Origin: Rhabdornis inornatus
Taxonomy: Eukaryota > Chordata > Aves > Passeriformes > Rhabdornithidae
Direction: 5' to 3'
DNA length: 64,000 bases
Assembly (NCBI GenBank): GCA_013397075.1
Contig: VWZS01007725.1
Location: 62,001-126,000 of the forward strand
Both the position numbers and the translations under genes were made by a program. Numbering within the stretch: position 1 is the first letter of the stretch; every line of letters begins with the position of its first letter. Below the pieces are notes generated by a model. The model did no database searches. It was not told the DNA's origin and saw nothing but the letters and a program-made list of their open reading frames with translations. Positions 13,841 to 26,439 of the stretch are shown in pieces.

Positions 13841-15394
13841 GATGTGCTGGCAGAGCCCTGAGTGGACTCACAGCTCTGAACCACTTTCTTCCACCACCAC
13901 ACTCATCTTGTTTCAGCCCTGCATGGGCTCTTGAGCTATTTTTGGTATACACGAGAGCATTTTCCACAGAATGGGCCCTGATGAATTTGCAGAGAGTAGT
14001 GCTTTGCTGGGAATGAAGAAAGGTTGTCCTGGCACGGAGGGCCTGGGTGAAGTGGAAACAGCTGTTGTCCTCCTCCCTCTCAACCCACCTGCAGTCTCAA
14101 GGCCACTTGCCCAATCTCAGCAATTATCTCCTGGGGCTTGGAGCCAGTCTGCTCTGCTTTCCCTCAGTCAATGCAGGCTTTAGAGGAGCTGGCTGGGCTG
14201 GAAGGTCTAATCTGTACTTGGAGGAGGCCTGTGGTTTTGAGGGCCATCTTTAGCACCATCATGTCACAATCTGCTGCCTGCCACCTCCTGAGTTTTCGGC
14301 ATGTAGAGTCATCTCTGCTCACTGAGAGCCTTCTGAGTTTATCTCTCTGTCTTTTGCAAAGTCACCCAAAAATCCTTTTTGCTGGCACCCCTGGTGACCC
14401 CAGGTGCTCCTTGGAAATCTCTTGGAGAAGTAATCATCCCCTTTGGATTGCAGCATCAGCCACCTTCAGTCCCTCTGATGGTCCCAATTTTCTTGTGGGC
14501 TTGGCTGTAGAACACCAAAAGTCAGACATAGTTGTAGGTTTCTGGTTTGTAGAGTTTTCTTCACCTGAGAGTAAACCAGCAGGGTGACAGTTTGTTCCTT
14601 GACCTCTTCACCTGCTACCCTGTCCCCTGCTCTTCTGGTGGCTTTGACACCTTCCTTTGGTGGAGGGATAATACCTGAGTGTAACTGGTGCTGCTGATGG
14701 GAGGTGTTCTCACTTCTGTAGGTGGGGAAGAAGCACATGGTGATTACAATGAGAAATGGGGACTGATTTTGGGGTCTTTGCCTTCCCCCATATAGCAATA
14801 GTGTTCCACTGCCCTGCCATGGGACCAAGAGGTATGGGTTGAAAGAGGTATCTCAGGACCTGCTTGGAGCACAGGATCACTGAGGGCCTTCTTGACTTGA
14901 TTTGACCTGACTTAATTTGACTTGACTACCATGCTAGTTTTTCTGCTGATTCTTAATGCCTCTACTTTCATCTGAATCCTATTCCTCTCCAGCCTTCCAT
15001 TTTATTTTCTTTTTTTCTGTTTTCCCTTTTTCCAGCTACCACACCAGTTCCTGGCAGAAGGGGAGTGTTGGAGCTGAACTTGGTCTACTCCTTACTCCAA
15101 TCACACTGAAGAGATGCTTCCTGGGCAGGTAGGTGTCACAAGTGCACCAGCAAGGGTGAACTGCTCCAGGAGAGACCCAGGTGGAGCTATGAAAATGTTC
15201 CTGACTGATGTGGTTAAAATTCACTTCAGGAGGTAGCCTGGAGCTATTGAGGGCCATCCCTTCAGATGGAGGGGGTAATTCCTGTGCAGGAATTAGCAGT
15301 CAGCACACCTGTTACTACAAGAGACTTCAGCTGAGAAGAGAAGGATGGGAGGGAGTGAGAAAAAAAAAAGAGGCTCTTCAATTTAGTGCAATTA
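13841..15394. other. Noncoding sequence with one exon-like segment
   Basis: Directly downstream of the CR1 (-) copy. The only notable item is the acceptor/donor pair bounding 15036-15128, given as a finding. A run of ACTTGACTT-like words (14890-14935) looks like a decayed short tandem repeat of GACTTGATTT type. A ten-base A run lies at 15360-15369. Confidence 0.5.
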
Positions 15395-15530
15395 TCTCAA
15401 TTTTCCCAGGATAAGGATCCTCGAGATATTTATCTGATTTATAAGGGTGCGCGGCAAGGCGGCAGACGCGTCCTTAAAGAGACATTTATCAATTTCTTAA
15501 GCGTGGATGGGGGAGAAGAAAGAAAAAACA
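15395..15530. promoter_or_regulatory. Candidate conserved noncoding element with CpG cluster
   Basis: Six CpGs fall within about 50 bp (15422-15470) in a region otherwise poor in CpG, embedded between AT-rich stretches. GATA-type words occur at GGATAAGG (near 15410), TTATCT (near 15431) and TTATCA (near 15486). The block is flanked by plain sequence of different composition. Kept CpGs and dense binding-like words are what one sees in developmental enhancers, but this is inference from composition alone. It could also be the start of an unrecognised noncoding transcript. Confidence 0.35.
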
Positions 15531-18394
15531 AATGAGTGAGAAGGAGACACTGCAAGGAGACTCTTTGGACTTCGGAAGGAAAAAGGAAGTCTGCTCGCTC
15601 TGCATGTTTTCACATGTGATTAATAATCTGTGGAGAACTGCAGAAGCAGGAGGAGGTTGGCTGGGCTGGGATAGCAGCAGAAATCCTGTTGTAGACTGGA
15701 TTGCCTTTATACTTTCAGCAATTTATATTCCAGGGATGTCTATTAAGTATTCCCAGAAGAATTTTTTTAGCTTACATTACTGCTGGGAAAATACTGAATG
15801 CTAGATTTATGCCAGGCCTGGAGACCTTGCCCAGTCACAGAAAAGTGCTCTGAACCTGCATAGATTTGGTTAAAGTGACACAAGGTTTCAGCAGGATTCA
15901 TCTTGTCGAAGTGCAGATGTTCTGGGCTCAGGGAATGCATGACTGTCTACACTCACTCTTAGGAAAGGGGAGCAGAATTCACCTGACAGTCTTGGCTGCC
16001 CACTATTGGAGGAAATGCACTCCTCTCCATTAAAAAGACAGCTCTCTTTTTTATCTCCTTCAGTGCCATCAGATTTTCTAATTTTTCCCTCTTGCCCATA
16101 CCACTTCTCTGCTCCTTAGTCCTCCTCCTCTGCACCAAATCCTAATGCTTCTTCCTCCCCTTACGCCCTGCAGCTGCCATTGTTTTCTCTGCACCTTAGG
16201 AGCTAAAATGGTTCTGGACACCTTTTGCATCTTGGAGGCTGCATCTGTGCTCTCTTCCATATCCTTGTCTTCATAGGGAAGCAGGTGTGAAAATCCTCAT
16301 CTTTCCCCAAAGCGCAGCTGCCTTACTGCCATTCCTGCAGCTCCTCACAGATCCCTTTGCCCTCCATCACATTCAGGCTTCTCGGCATCCCTTCCCAGTC
16401 CTTTTGCCTCTCTGTTGCTCCTTCTTGTCTACATCCCTTATTGTTCCACTGACACTGTCTTGTCACATTGTACCCTACTCCCTTGATTTGACAATAGAGA
16501 GAAAAAAAGAAGGGATTCAGTGGACACGAATGAAATGGGAAGTGGGAGAGGAGGAGCAGAGAAAGAGAACATCAGAGGGAATGAGAGCAAATGCTCGTAG
16601 CTTAATGTGGCTCAGAAAGTCACCTGGGGGAGTCATTGATTGAGGGGTCACTGACCCTTGTGAGTAAATTTCTATAATAAACTGGTAAAAGTACTGGCAG
16701 GCCCAAGTGATTTAGTTTAGAAATTGCTATAGTTCAGCTCCCCTCAAATGCAATTCAGCAGGACTGTTAGCAAGCACAAAACCCATGCCAGCCTAAATAG
16801 GGATTACTTTTCTTTGTCCCTTAAGTTTGTCTCCTTACAGCATGGTTATGTTCTCAAAAATTTGCTGCAGGGTGTTTGCCAGCAGCTGACCCATTGGAAA
16901 GGATTTGTGTCCACCAGAAAAACCTTTTGGATAAACCCCTTTGTTGCAATATGCCTTTTTAAGGCCCTCCTGCACACAGGTTGCTCTGGGAAATAACTGC
17001 TTTGTCAAGGACCAACTAACTTCACTATCAAAGGCCTGACTGAGGCAGCAACCCTCGGTGTCACACATGGGCACCCACTTGCCATCACTTGCTGTGGATC
17101 TCACACCTCCTGCTCTCCTCTGTAATAGCTGACTTCGATAAATGAGATGCAATCTTACTGTGAGAGGAGAGATTTTCAGATCCCTGATCTCAGTGAAGTT
17201 CCTCATGGCATTAGAAAGTCAGAGATGCTTATCTGCCTGTGGTACTTAAATTATTCTCTGGTATCATCTTCACTTACTCAGGCCTGTGGCTGGATCTTGC
17301 TGCGGTAGGAAGGCAGTCCATAAGCCTCCTCTGTGCTGCAAAGATCCAGTGGTCCAGCTCCCTATATTGGCATTTACATGGTACAGGCACTTCTTTCCTG
17401 TGTTGGTGCAACAAATGTGAGAATTTACTTGTTAAAAGCCCTGTTGACATACATGTATAATATGTATTTCTGCTCCGTAAAGCAGAGTAGGGGGCAAACT
17501 ATATAGAGAATATATAGCTTGTGTAGTGTTGGTGTTCGTGTAGTGGGATCCTGCTCTGTGGGTAGGGGCCACAATACTGCAAGTGGAAGCACAGTCAGGT
17601 GTAGGGTGTTTACATTTATCCTGTTTATCTTCACCTTGGCCCGTCTGCCCACCGTGATTGCAGCACACACATGGGTGCTCACCTCAGTACACCCTCACCT
17701 TTAGATCTGTACAGACCTGGCAGCAGCTTGCACTGTCCTTCCACCTGCACATCTGCATCTCCAAGCAGGTCACCACCTGCATTGGCTCCCAGGGGCAAGT
17801 AAAGCGTGCGCTGGAGGTGTCACACTCACTGCAGAAAGGATGGCATCTGGGGCATCCTGCTGTGCTGTGCAGTGCATCAGCTGTGATTTCACATTACTCT
17901 GGGTCTGTGCAGTGAGTACTCTTAGTCCTTTTGGGCACTCTTAGTCTCTCTCCCCAGATGTGGGCAGTGACCCAGAGGATGTGGCAGTGGAGAAATAGCC
18001 CCAGCAGAGAAGTGTTAGGGCTGTTGGGCATCCCTCTGAAGCAGAAGCAACCTTGCAGGACATCCCTGGTGTAGTCTGGAAGGGGTGGTTATTGTGTGGA
18101 GCCCTGCTACCAGCAGCCCATTGCTACTCACCTGCCCTTTTACCACTGAACTGCCTTTAGTCATGAGCTCTGCTGTGCAGGTAAGGGGAAAAAAAAGAGA
18201 AGGAAAGCCAAGGGAAGGGAAAAAACAAATCAAAGAACAGTGTGTTCCGTGTTGTTTGATCTTTGAGGAATGCTGAAGAAATCTCTTAGGCCACTGTCTC
18301 CCCGGTTGTGCTCGTAAGGAGATTATGGACCTCATGCTTTCACAGGAAAACACCCGGCTGCTGGGCCTGGCACAGTAATCCAGACAAAGGATAA
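15531..18394. other. Noncoding sequence
   Basis: No repeat family, no credible gene. TATATAGAGAATATATAG near 17501 is a small imperfect palindrome. Frames of up to 123 codons have no domain. Confidence 0.55.
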
Positions 18395-18590
18395 CAGCAG
18401 CCTAATTAATTCTCATGTCTCTGAATCTGATAACAGCACAGTACACAGACGAGTCCGTAAGGACTTAATGAGTTTAATCGACTGCACTTGATGATTTTAT
18501 TTGAAACCTTGTGCCACAAATTAAACTATTAAAAATGCACTTGAACTTGATTGGCAGCTGTAATCCAGGCAAAGTCTACTTAATCCGTGG
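18395..18590. promoter_or_regulatory. Candidate conserved noncoding element (homeodomain-type words)
   Basis: This AT-rich block has TAATTAATT near 18403, GACTTAATGAGTTTAATCG near 18462, AAATTAAAC near 18518 and TGATTGGCAGCTG near 18549. CpGs are kept at ACGAG, CCGTA and TCGAC. No long frame and no repeat is visible. It looks like an enhancer of homeodomain type; the call rests on composition. Confidence 0.35.
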
Positions 18591-19319
18591 GGGAGGGAAA
18601 CAGGGATGGATGCAAAAGGCTGGAGATGAGGAGAGTGGAGGGGAGGCTCCAATAGGTGAGGGGATTTGTGGGTGAGTTTAAAGGAAAGCTGGAAAGAAGG
18701 GCGGAGCTTCACAGAAACTGGGAGTGAGAGTGGGAGGGTAGGAGGTTAATCCGTGCTCACCCAGCCCTGGACTGAGCTGTGGGATGTGGGAAGGGTTCAC
18801 TGTGTTCTTGTCCTGTGCTCTGCCCTCCAGGACTTCCCAAGCAGCTGAAGGGGCTGTTAGTTGGTCAGAGTGAATCAGCTGCTGGCTCTGGAGTGAGGTG
18901 TAACAGCAAGGTTTTGCAGAGCTGAGGTGAAGAGGACGTGAATTTTGGGCCCAACCTCCAAATGCCGTGCACACCAGCTTGGTGAAAGGCCAAGGAAAAG
19001 CACACAGGGATATTCACTGTGTCCCAGGCAGTGGTGTCACCAGTGGGCAGGCACACACAAATACTCAGCTGCTTGTCATCTGTAAAAGCTACCCTGGTGA
19101 AAATCAGCCTGTAAAAAGGTATGTGTGCAGAAACAGATACACTGTCCCATGTGTTCTCTGCCAGCTGTCACTCAGGTGTTTGGCTGTGCTCATCCAGTTT
19201 GCTCCCATACATAAATACCTATATACATATGCAGACGTGCACAAACAGTGATTCGGCTCAAAATGGGTCATTAGCCAAGGAGGGAAATAGCATGTAAGTC
19301 TGCTTTGGAAGTCCCTTGC
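18591..19319. other. Noncoding sequence
   Basis: Plain sequence between two candidate elements, with a purine-rich stretch at 18585-18740. Nothing else recognised. Confidence 0.5.
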
Positions 19320-19490
19320 CCCCCACTCTGCTATTTAAAGTAATTTGCAAAATATTTGCAAAATTATAAACCAATTTGCAAATAAATGATCATGATTAAT
19401 GGCATATTCTTTAGGCGGTGACAGAACCGTAATAGACCTATAATCCCCCTTATTATGCAGGAACCATTAATAGCAGTAGGTGTTAAGAGA
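19320..19490. promoter_or_regulatory. Candidate enhancer with three phased ATTTGCAAA sites
   Basis: The nonamer ATTTGCAAA occurs three times without a mismatch, at 19343-19351, 19354-19362 and 19374-19382. The starts are 11 and 20 bases apart, close to one and two helical turns. The core TTTGCAAA is its own reverse complement and resembles POU and C/EBP sites. TGATCATGATTAATGG follows, and further down two CpGs are kept (GGCGG, ACCGT). CR1 lies about 330 bp downstream. Role inferred only. Confidence 0.4.
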
Positions 19491-19819
19491 CTACATCACA
19501 GCTAGAATAGGCTTCAGCTGTACCTCTGGAGTGGAACAGGTCAAGTTTTTGTTGCTATGGCTTCTTTACCTATTGTCATACTTGTAATTGGTAGAAAACA
19601 ATGTATCTCAGTGCCACTTGGGTTTCACAGCTTGCTCACCTCACTTACCGTATCCTAAAACTCCTGCTCTTTGGCAGCAGAGGGAAAGCCTTCATCTACT
19701 GATGAGTGAAGGCACTGCACATCCCATGGCAGGAAGTGCAGGTGGCTCCTCCCTTTGTGCATCTCACCTCCAGCTTTATTCCTGCTGTCACCTGGAAGTG
19801 ATAGGACAAGGAGTGATGC

Positions 19820-20070
19820 TTCAAACCAAAAATGGTAGGCTTATGTTCAATATTAGGAATAAATTCATGGCTTTGAGGTTGGTGAGGCCCTGGCACAGTC
19901 GCCCAGACAGGCTATGGATGTCCCATCCCTGAAAGTGTTCAAGGCCAGGCTGAACAGCGTTTTGAACAATTTGGTCAAGTGGAAGGTGTTCCTGCCCATG
20001 GCAGAGGGATTGGAATTGGATGGTCTTTAAGGTTTCTTCCAACCCAGTCTAGTCTATGATTCTATGATCT
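19820..20070 (+). mobile_element. CR1 LINE 3' end, 5'-truncated
   Basis: This is a second CR1 3' end, in sense orientation. It shows the segments ATATTAGGAATAAATTC, GGTGAGGCCCTGGCACAG, AAGTGTTCAAGGCCAGGCTG, a GTTCCTGCCCATGGCAG block and a TCTTTAAGGTTTCTTCCAAC block. It ends in the CR1-type tail CTATGATTCTATGATC at 20055-20070. The tail fixes the orientation and the 3' boundary. Only about 250 bp remain and no ORF2 sequence is present. It sits between enhancer-like blocks without an obvious effect on them. CR1 of this type points to a bird or other sauropsid. Confidence 0.95.
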
Positions 20071-21649
20071 ACACCACTTCTGGATGTGTCTTGGGATCTC
20101 ACAGGAGTGCTGGGGGTGAAGGGTTATTTTGGCAAGCAGCTTTTGAGGCTCTGTGTGGTGGGTGAGGCTTTGGTGCAAGGCAGAGAGGGACAGGAGGGAG
20201 AGCATTCAGTGTTTTATGGGGGAGCCTGTGGCACACCCACACCCTGTGCTGGACACTGAACCCTACCCTCTAAAACACTCCTCAGAGACACTGAGGGATC
20301 AAGAGCAGTGCCAGCACCTTTGATTTCTGAAATAGCAGGGCTTTGCTACATGGACATAAACAGATGATCCAACAGTCCAAAGCACACACCCTGCTGTGAA
20401 GGATGGTAAAATCTTACTCCAGTGATTCCCTTCACTCAGAGAAAATCCATCCCTGACCTTACACCTTTCGAAGGGTTTAATGCATTGTACATGGATGTGA
20501 CAGACTGAGAAGCTGCCAGAGAAGCTCCATCTGTCCTGCTGAGTACCAGCCTGGGGCAGAGGGCAGCTTGGTCTTGCTCCCTCTTGCACACACTTCCAAT
20601 ATGATGTTGTGAATTTGGTGTATTGACAAGTAGCTGAAATGTTTTTATTTGATAGGTTGTAGCTTTATCATCCCCTCCATTTTTTTGCATCTAGCACTAA
20701 ATCTGTGGCAGGTGCTGGGCAGTGCTTCAGTGTGTCATGATCTTGTGAGGTCTGTGGCACTTGCAGTGCTCTGCTTCTGTACCAGACTGAGACAGAAGTG
20801 TGGGTGAAGAACTGGGCACTGCAAGCAGTCATTGATTAGTGATTTGGTGGTGCTCTTTCTAGGGAAAAAGTGTGTTAGGGGAGGTTTTTTCAGGTGAGTT
20901 AACACTGAGATCCTGGCTGCTTCTCCCTCTGAAGTCTGGAAGTTCTAGACTGTACGGAGATGGTAATTTAAGGTGTTGTGCATCCTGACTAATTACATTG
21001 GTCCTGGTCATAGGTACTTTTTGTGTTTCTTACCTTAAAATGCACTGTAAAGTTGCAATTCACTGTTAAACAGATGCTGTATGCTTTCCCAGTAGTGGAT
21101 GCATTTTAAATTTTTTTACTGAAAGGAAAATAATTGGCATATCTTTGACAGAATAATTCTTAAAGATCTTAACAGGGGAGATCAGCTTGGGAATGGCAAA
21201 ATATTTTCATCTACTTGCTGTTGTTAGTGCTTTGATTAAACAGACTAATATTTCTGAGTCTGTCACTTAGCATGAACAGCAGGATATTTTGTTATCAGGT
21301 AATTCCCTGCCTACAGTGGCAGCAGAAATGGTTGGATGTAAATCATGCAGTTAATAATACTCCAGTACAGAAGGCAGATGCAACTGCTAATTGTGGAGCC
21401 TGGGATGCTCAGTGAAATCACAACAACTTATCAGCCTCTGTCAGGTCACTTGAGCTCTCCCCCAACCTCACAACTTCTGCCAGGCAGGATGCCATGGCTG
21501 GTGGCACAAGGGCTGTCCCCTCTGCTGCCCTCACAGCTGAATCCCAGGATGGGCTGGGGACAGAGCCAGCCTACGGCTGTCCCCAAGCAGGGAAGTGCTG
21601 GCAGCAGTGGCACCGTGGGCAAACAGCCACAGAGCCAGCGCACGCACTG
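20071..21649. other. Noncoding sequence
   Basis: Downstream of the CR1 (+) tail. AT-rich at 20990-21330 with words such as TAATTACATTGG and GAATAATTCTTAAAG; GC-richer at 21480-21640. No gene or repeat recognised. Confidence 0.5.
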
Positions 21650-21800
21650 TGCTCCTCAAATATTTACCCTTTGTTTCAATCTCGACCTCTTTGCCTCTCA
21701 AGATAAATAATTTAGTGTGGAAGCCTTGAAGGTTAATCTTGCATTTATTTAATGTTACAGGACACTTGGCTCACTTACAGCTAAAAGCCCTGTGTGCTGA
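21650..21800. promoter_or_regulatory. Candidate conserved noncoding element
   Basis: This AT-rich block contains AAATATTTACC, AGATAAATAATTTAG, GGTTAATCTTGCATTTATTT and a second TTTATTTAATCC. The first word is forkhead-like and the second holds a GATA-like site. It contrasts with the GC-richer sequence before it (21500-21640). No repeat family or reading frame explains it. Confidence 0.28.
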
Positions 21801-24800
21801 TTGTTAGTTTATTTAATCCAAGTGCCATTTTCTTCACCCTCTTCTCTCTGAATTGCTGAAAGGGAGGAAGGAGAGGAAGCAAGGGGAAGGAAGAGTTATC
21901 CGTATGCAGCTTTTAGCTCCTGCTGCAACCTCCATCAGAAGCAGCACCCTGGGGAAACGTCGATGTGAGTGCCTCAGCCCAGCCAGGCATGTCATCTGCC
22001 AGTCGATCCAAGGGGCTGGCTCCCAGCACCGCTGAAAAAATGGGAAAAGCAGAGGATGTGACTCTGACATCCCCGGCACTCCGGCTGTGATAGAGCTGCC
22101 TACCTTTGCCCAAATCTGTCAGAATTTCCTGGTGTGCCAAAAAAAGAAAAAAGAGACAGCATGATGGGGATGAGGAGGGGGAAGAGGTGAGGCAGCGGGG
22201 AGGAAGAGTATGTTTGCCTTCATTGATGAGATGCTTTTTCTCTCCTTTGTCCAAAAGCATCAGGTGGTCCTTTGCAGAAGACTTCTACAGCACTGCTAGA
22301 AAGCTAATGCAGAAGGGGAGGGTATCTGAGGGAGGTGTGGGCTCTGATTTACCTTGCTTGAATGATGTTTGTAGTAATTTCTAGCAGGCCAGGCCAAAGC
22401 TTTTGGGTGATTTGCAGCTGGCTCAGCACTGGGGGGCTCAGCACCTCTTTCTGCTGCTGGGCCAGCAATGAGGAAATGGCCAGGAGCTTCCAGGTTTCAG
22501 CAAAGGCAGAAATCAGCTTGCTGCCCAAGAGTTTCACAATGATGGATATGAAGAGTTGTAAACTTACTTGATAGTAACTTGTAGGGGCTGCAGAAGACAT
22601 TTTGGCATCATCCCTTTCCTTGCTCTCATTTCTAGAGATGCACCAAAACAAATGCATGGTCCTTCCCGTGACTTTGTCAATATATCTACACTCTAGACAT
22701 GTTGGACAAAGAAGCTGGAGAAAAAAAGCCAGACACAGGGAGCAGACTGGCTGCTGAAATTGGTTCGGCTTTTACAGACCAGCCCACAATTTTGGAGCAG
22801 AAATTTGGTGTTAGCTGCTCTCTCCCAACTGGAAGTTCCTGCTTACAGCCAGGAACTCAGGAGGGGGGGCAAATTCCAGGATTTCAGAACAGCCTGTATT
22901 TGTTCAAGTGCAGATCCACGTGGACAGCAGGCAGTGAGGAAGGCAGTTTTTCCTATCCTCACGGCCAAGCCTAGCGGAAATGTCACTCCCACATTGTGGC
23001 CCCAGGCTGCCCTCCCAAACTCTGGTTGAAGAAATAATCTCCCTCCCAACCTTAGCTTGTGCCTCACCAGGTCTCAAAAGCCACTTTGGCAAACTCTACA
23101 TTCATCTGGATGTGCTCCTCACCTCTTACAGTGATAGCTGCACTCATCCACCACTTCAGAGCATCTTGTCAACTTCCTTCCCACCCCTGTTTTTAGAGGC
23201 TTCCTAAGGCAAAATGTCTCTGATTTCTCTAAAGGAAATAATCCCTACATTCAGTAGTATTAGGGCCAGCAAGGGAAGAGGAGAAGTGTCAGAGGATGCT
23301 GGCAGTGTGATCACACTAGCATGTCACCCTAGCATAGTCACATTTTCACCTGCTCATGTCGTCCAGCCCAGCTGTGGTTTGCTGGTAATTACTTGCTTGT
23401 AGCTGGTGTGAGACTCCCAGTCCTCAAAGCCATCTGCTTACCTCCAGGTCCCTGCTGTGTGATCTTTCATTTGGAGTTCACCTCTACAGTTTATGGCAGT
23501 TTCCAGGATAGCATTCCAGCTGGAGAGCCTCTCGACTCCATCCTGTGCTGGCTTTTCTCCTTTTAAAGGACACTTTACATCTCTCAAAAAAACACCAACA
23601 GGATGCTAAATGTAGCAGGATCCTGGCAGGATTTGACCCAAAAAGGATAGCCATGTGTGATAGATGGGAGACTTGAGTGTCTGGGTGTTCATTTGTGCAA
23701 TCCAAATCTCCTCAGGTAGAGATGTGAACAGAATGACCTTTCCCATGAGCTTCAAGTGTTTCAGTATTAAATGGGAAATAGCACAAGATCAATGTGTCTC
23801 GTAGCTTTTCAATGCCTCAGTCTGAACCAGGAGTGACAGTAATAAGAAAAAGAATAATTTAATAAACAATAGGTGGGGGTTTTTTTTCCTTCTAGTGAGG
23901 ATTCTCATATGTGTTTGGATTGGTGAATAGGCTTCTTTTTGTTCAAGACAGTAATTCAACTCAATTTTGATTTCATTTTGATTCTTGTTGGTATGTACTG
24001 GAAAGGATATGAGAGTGGCATCTCTGGGAAGAGGCTTAGGGCACCTAAGTTTGACCCCTGCCTGAATTATCTTCTGCAGGAATCACTTCCCCCATGTTGT
24101 GGAGGAAGATTCCCCCACCTGCTGCCTGGAGATGCCCTGCATGTGTGAGCAGTGTCTGGAGGTAGGACCACCTGGGGAAATGGTGAATCACAATTGGTGA
24201 CTGCTTCATAAATCCCTCCAACACTGGAAGAGGTTTGAGCTAAAGTTTTCCTAAGGGCAGCTGGGAATTCACAACCCTGAGCTCTGTTTAACTCCTAGGA
24301 TCTTTGAGAAGAAGCCACGTGGATGTGTTCTTCAGACATCTTTGTGTCATCCTTTATGTACTGCTTCCACAGTTTAACATTTTAAATCATGACAAACACC
24401 CTCCCAGTCGAAACAGCTCCTATCAAACTGGCACTCACTCTCATAACACCCTGCCACCCACAAGGATGTGCTGATTGCTGCCAACCTTTTGGCAAGCTCT
24501 TTGCTTTTGTATTAGGACAAGGTGATTGACAATGCTTTGTGTGTCTTGATAATGCAGAAATGTGCTATTTAGAAAGAGAAAAATTCACATCAGTGTCTCC
24601 TCAACATGATCTGCTGACTGCTTTTTCATCTTCCCACCCCTTCCCCCCCATATTTAAAAATATATATTGAGCCAGACAGCTGCAGTGGCTGAAGAAAGCA
24701 GCTAATTCCCCTACCAAGTCTCTTGCAGAGAGAAGTGCCAGCCAACCCAACTCTGAACATGGAACTGGAACTGTGTATAAGATTAGGGGCATATCTGGTG

Positions 24801-25039
24801 GCCCAGATTCCCCAAAGCCAATTAATGGCTGTTACAGAAGGAAGATTTTCTTTCTAAGGTTAGAAATGCATCCTTGAGTCTGGAGGGGAAATAGAAAAAA
24901 AAGAAGGCAAAAAGCTAGAAAAGCTTAGGACTCAAAGGGAAAGTTCAAAGGGTTGGGATTTTTTGCAGCTGGAGTTCAGAAGAGGGGTTTGTGTGAGCGT
25001 GTGTGTTTCTGTACTGCTCTCTTCCTTCCTCCAGCTCTG
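21801..25039. other. Noncoding sequence
   Basis: Includes a purine-rich stretch at 22140-22210. Frames of up to 115 codons have no domain. No repeat recognised. Confidence 0.5.
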
Positions 25040-25130
25040 TTTTCCTTATTGATCCCTCTCGTAATATGATTTCCCTCTGGTATAATTGAGCGAAAAATAA
25101 CTGAGAGTAAAGTCTTGTAGATTTGTTCCT
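25040..25130. promoter_or_regulatory. Candidate short conserved noncoding element
   Basis: A small AT-rich block with two kept CpGs, in TCTCGTAATATG and TTGAGCGAAAAATAACTG. It stands out from its surroundings in composition. No frame or repeat accounts for it. Confidence 0.22.
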
Positions 25131-26439
25131 GCCTGAGCATTAGTCTTGTCCTCAACAGCCTGGACCAGCACAGATGCCAAGTTCTGTTCAGGGCTGTCCC
25201 ACTGAGGCCAGTGGCAGCTTTGGAGCAGCCATATGAACACAGATGTGGGCTGGGGCTGCTCTGCAAGGAGGGAACATGCCCAGTTTTCCTCAGTCCCTTT
25301 TTTTCCCCCCTCAGCAATCTGAAAATGGGGTTCCTGGAGAGCAGCGGGATTTGCTGGAGACGCTCTGTGTGGCCATGCACCCACCTTGTGGCACCAGTGG
25401 GCAGTGACTGTGCTGGATCCAAAAGTGGCTTTTAGGAGCCCATGCAGTCGGTTTGCACCTCTCCATTGCCTCTCCCAGCTTCCATTCCATAGACAACCCT
25501 GTCTCTGTTTACTAAGAGCTTTGGGATCCCCTGTGATGAAGGCGTGCAAGCAATTATCACTGGAGCTAGGACAGAAAGCAGAAGGCTTGTTTGTTTTTTT
25601 GGATCCAGGGCTGTTTGCTCAGCTGCATCTGTATCACTGCTAATTATTAAGACATTTATTACCATGCTTTATTTATATGTGTGGGTGCTTGTTTACCTTT
25701 CTCTGAAGCCTACAGATTTAGTTGTTCTTGGAAAAGGGTTGTTTGGATCCTCAGTAGGATGGTTGGTGAGTCCCAACGCTCCCACTGAGGGGTAGGGGAG
25801 TGAGATATCTTTGGCAGTTCAGGACCTAATGTTTTCACTTCTATTCCTTTATTCCCAAGAGTTTAAATTTTTTAAGTTCCCTGGAAGAATATGGGACATC
25901 TTCTCTGCTCTTAATTTTTCTATGTGTCCCTCACCCTCTCTATTTTAATCAGAAAATCCTGTGCTCAAGAGGCTTCTCTCATCTCCAAATCCAGCTTGAA
26001 GTGCTGGAACAGGGGAGATGGCTGGTGCCGAGAAACTCTCTGGGGGCCAGAGCAAGGTGGGGGATTAATGAAAGAGATCTGTTCATACAGACCATTATGA
26101 AAAGTGGAGTTGAGGCTTTGCAGGTGCAATGTGGGGATGGGGAGATTAACTTCTGCTGAGGCTTATGGCTGGGATCAGGGCAGGTGCAGCTGGCAGTAGG
26201 TAAATACAAAATATGTGAGCTTGATATTAAAAAGGGGCTCTCATGTGGAGAAAACCTTGAAAGCTGTTCACCTCTGCCCCAGCCCTGCTGCAGCTCACCA
26301 TGGAAGCAGGAACATGGAAGGATGTTTTTTCTGAGGGCTTATGTGCTGCTTTTGCTGGACCGTTTCAGTGATGTCCTGGTAAGGAATGTGTGGCACTGAA
26401 ATTATTTCCATGGCAACAGCTATGGAGGGCACAGATGAA
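25131..26439. other. Noncoding sequence
   Basis: A short AT-rich patch at 25635-25680 (CTAATTATTAAGACATTTAT) may be a small element. Overlapping frames of up to 167 codons on the minus strand (25046-25549 extends in from the left) show no domain. Confidence 0.5.

Noticed and set aside
25290..25314. Acceptor-like tract ending in TCAG
   Set aside because: Two phases stay open for only some 30-40 codons and no convincing donor follows.
25046..25549. 167- and 148-codon minus-strand frames
   Set aside because: Overlapping phases and no familiar features.
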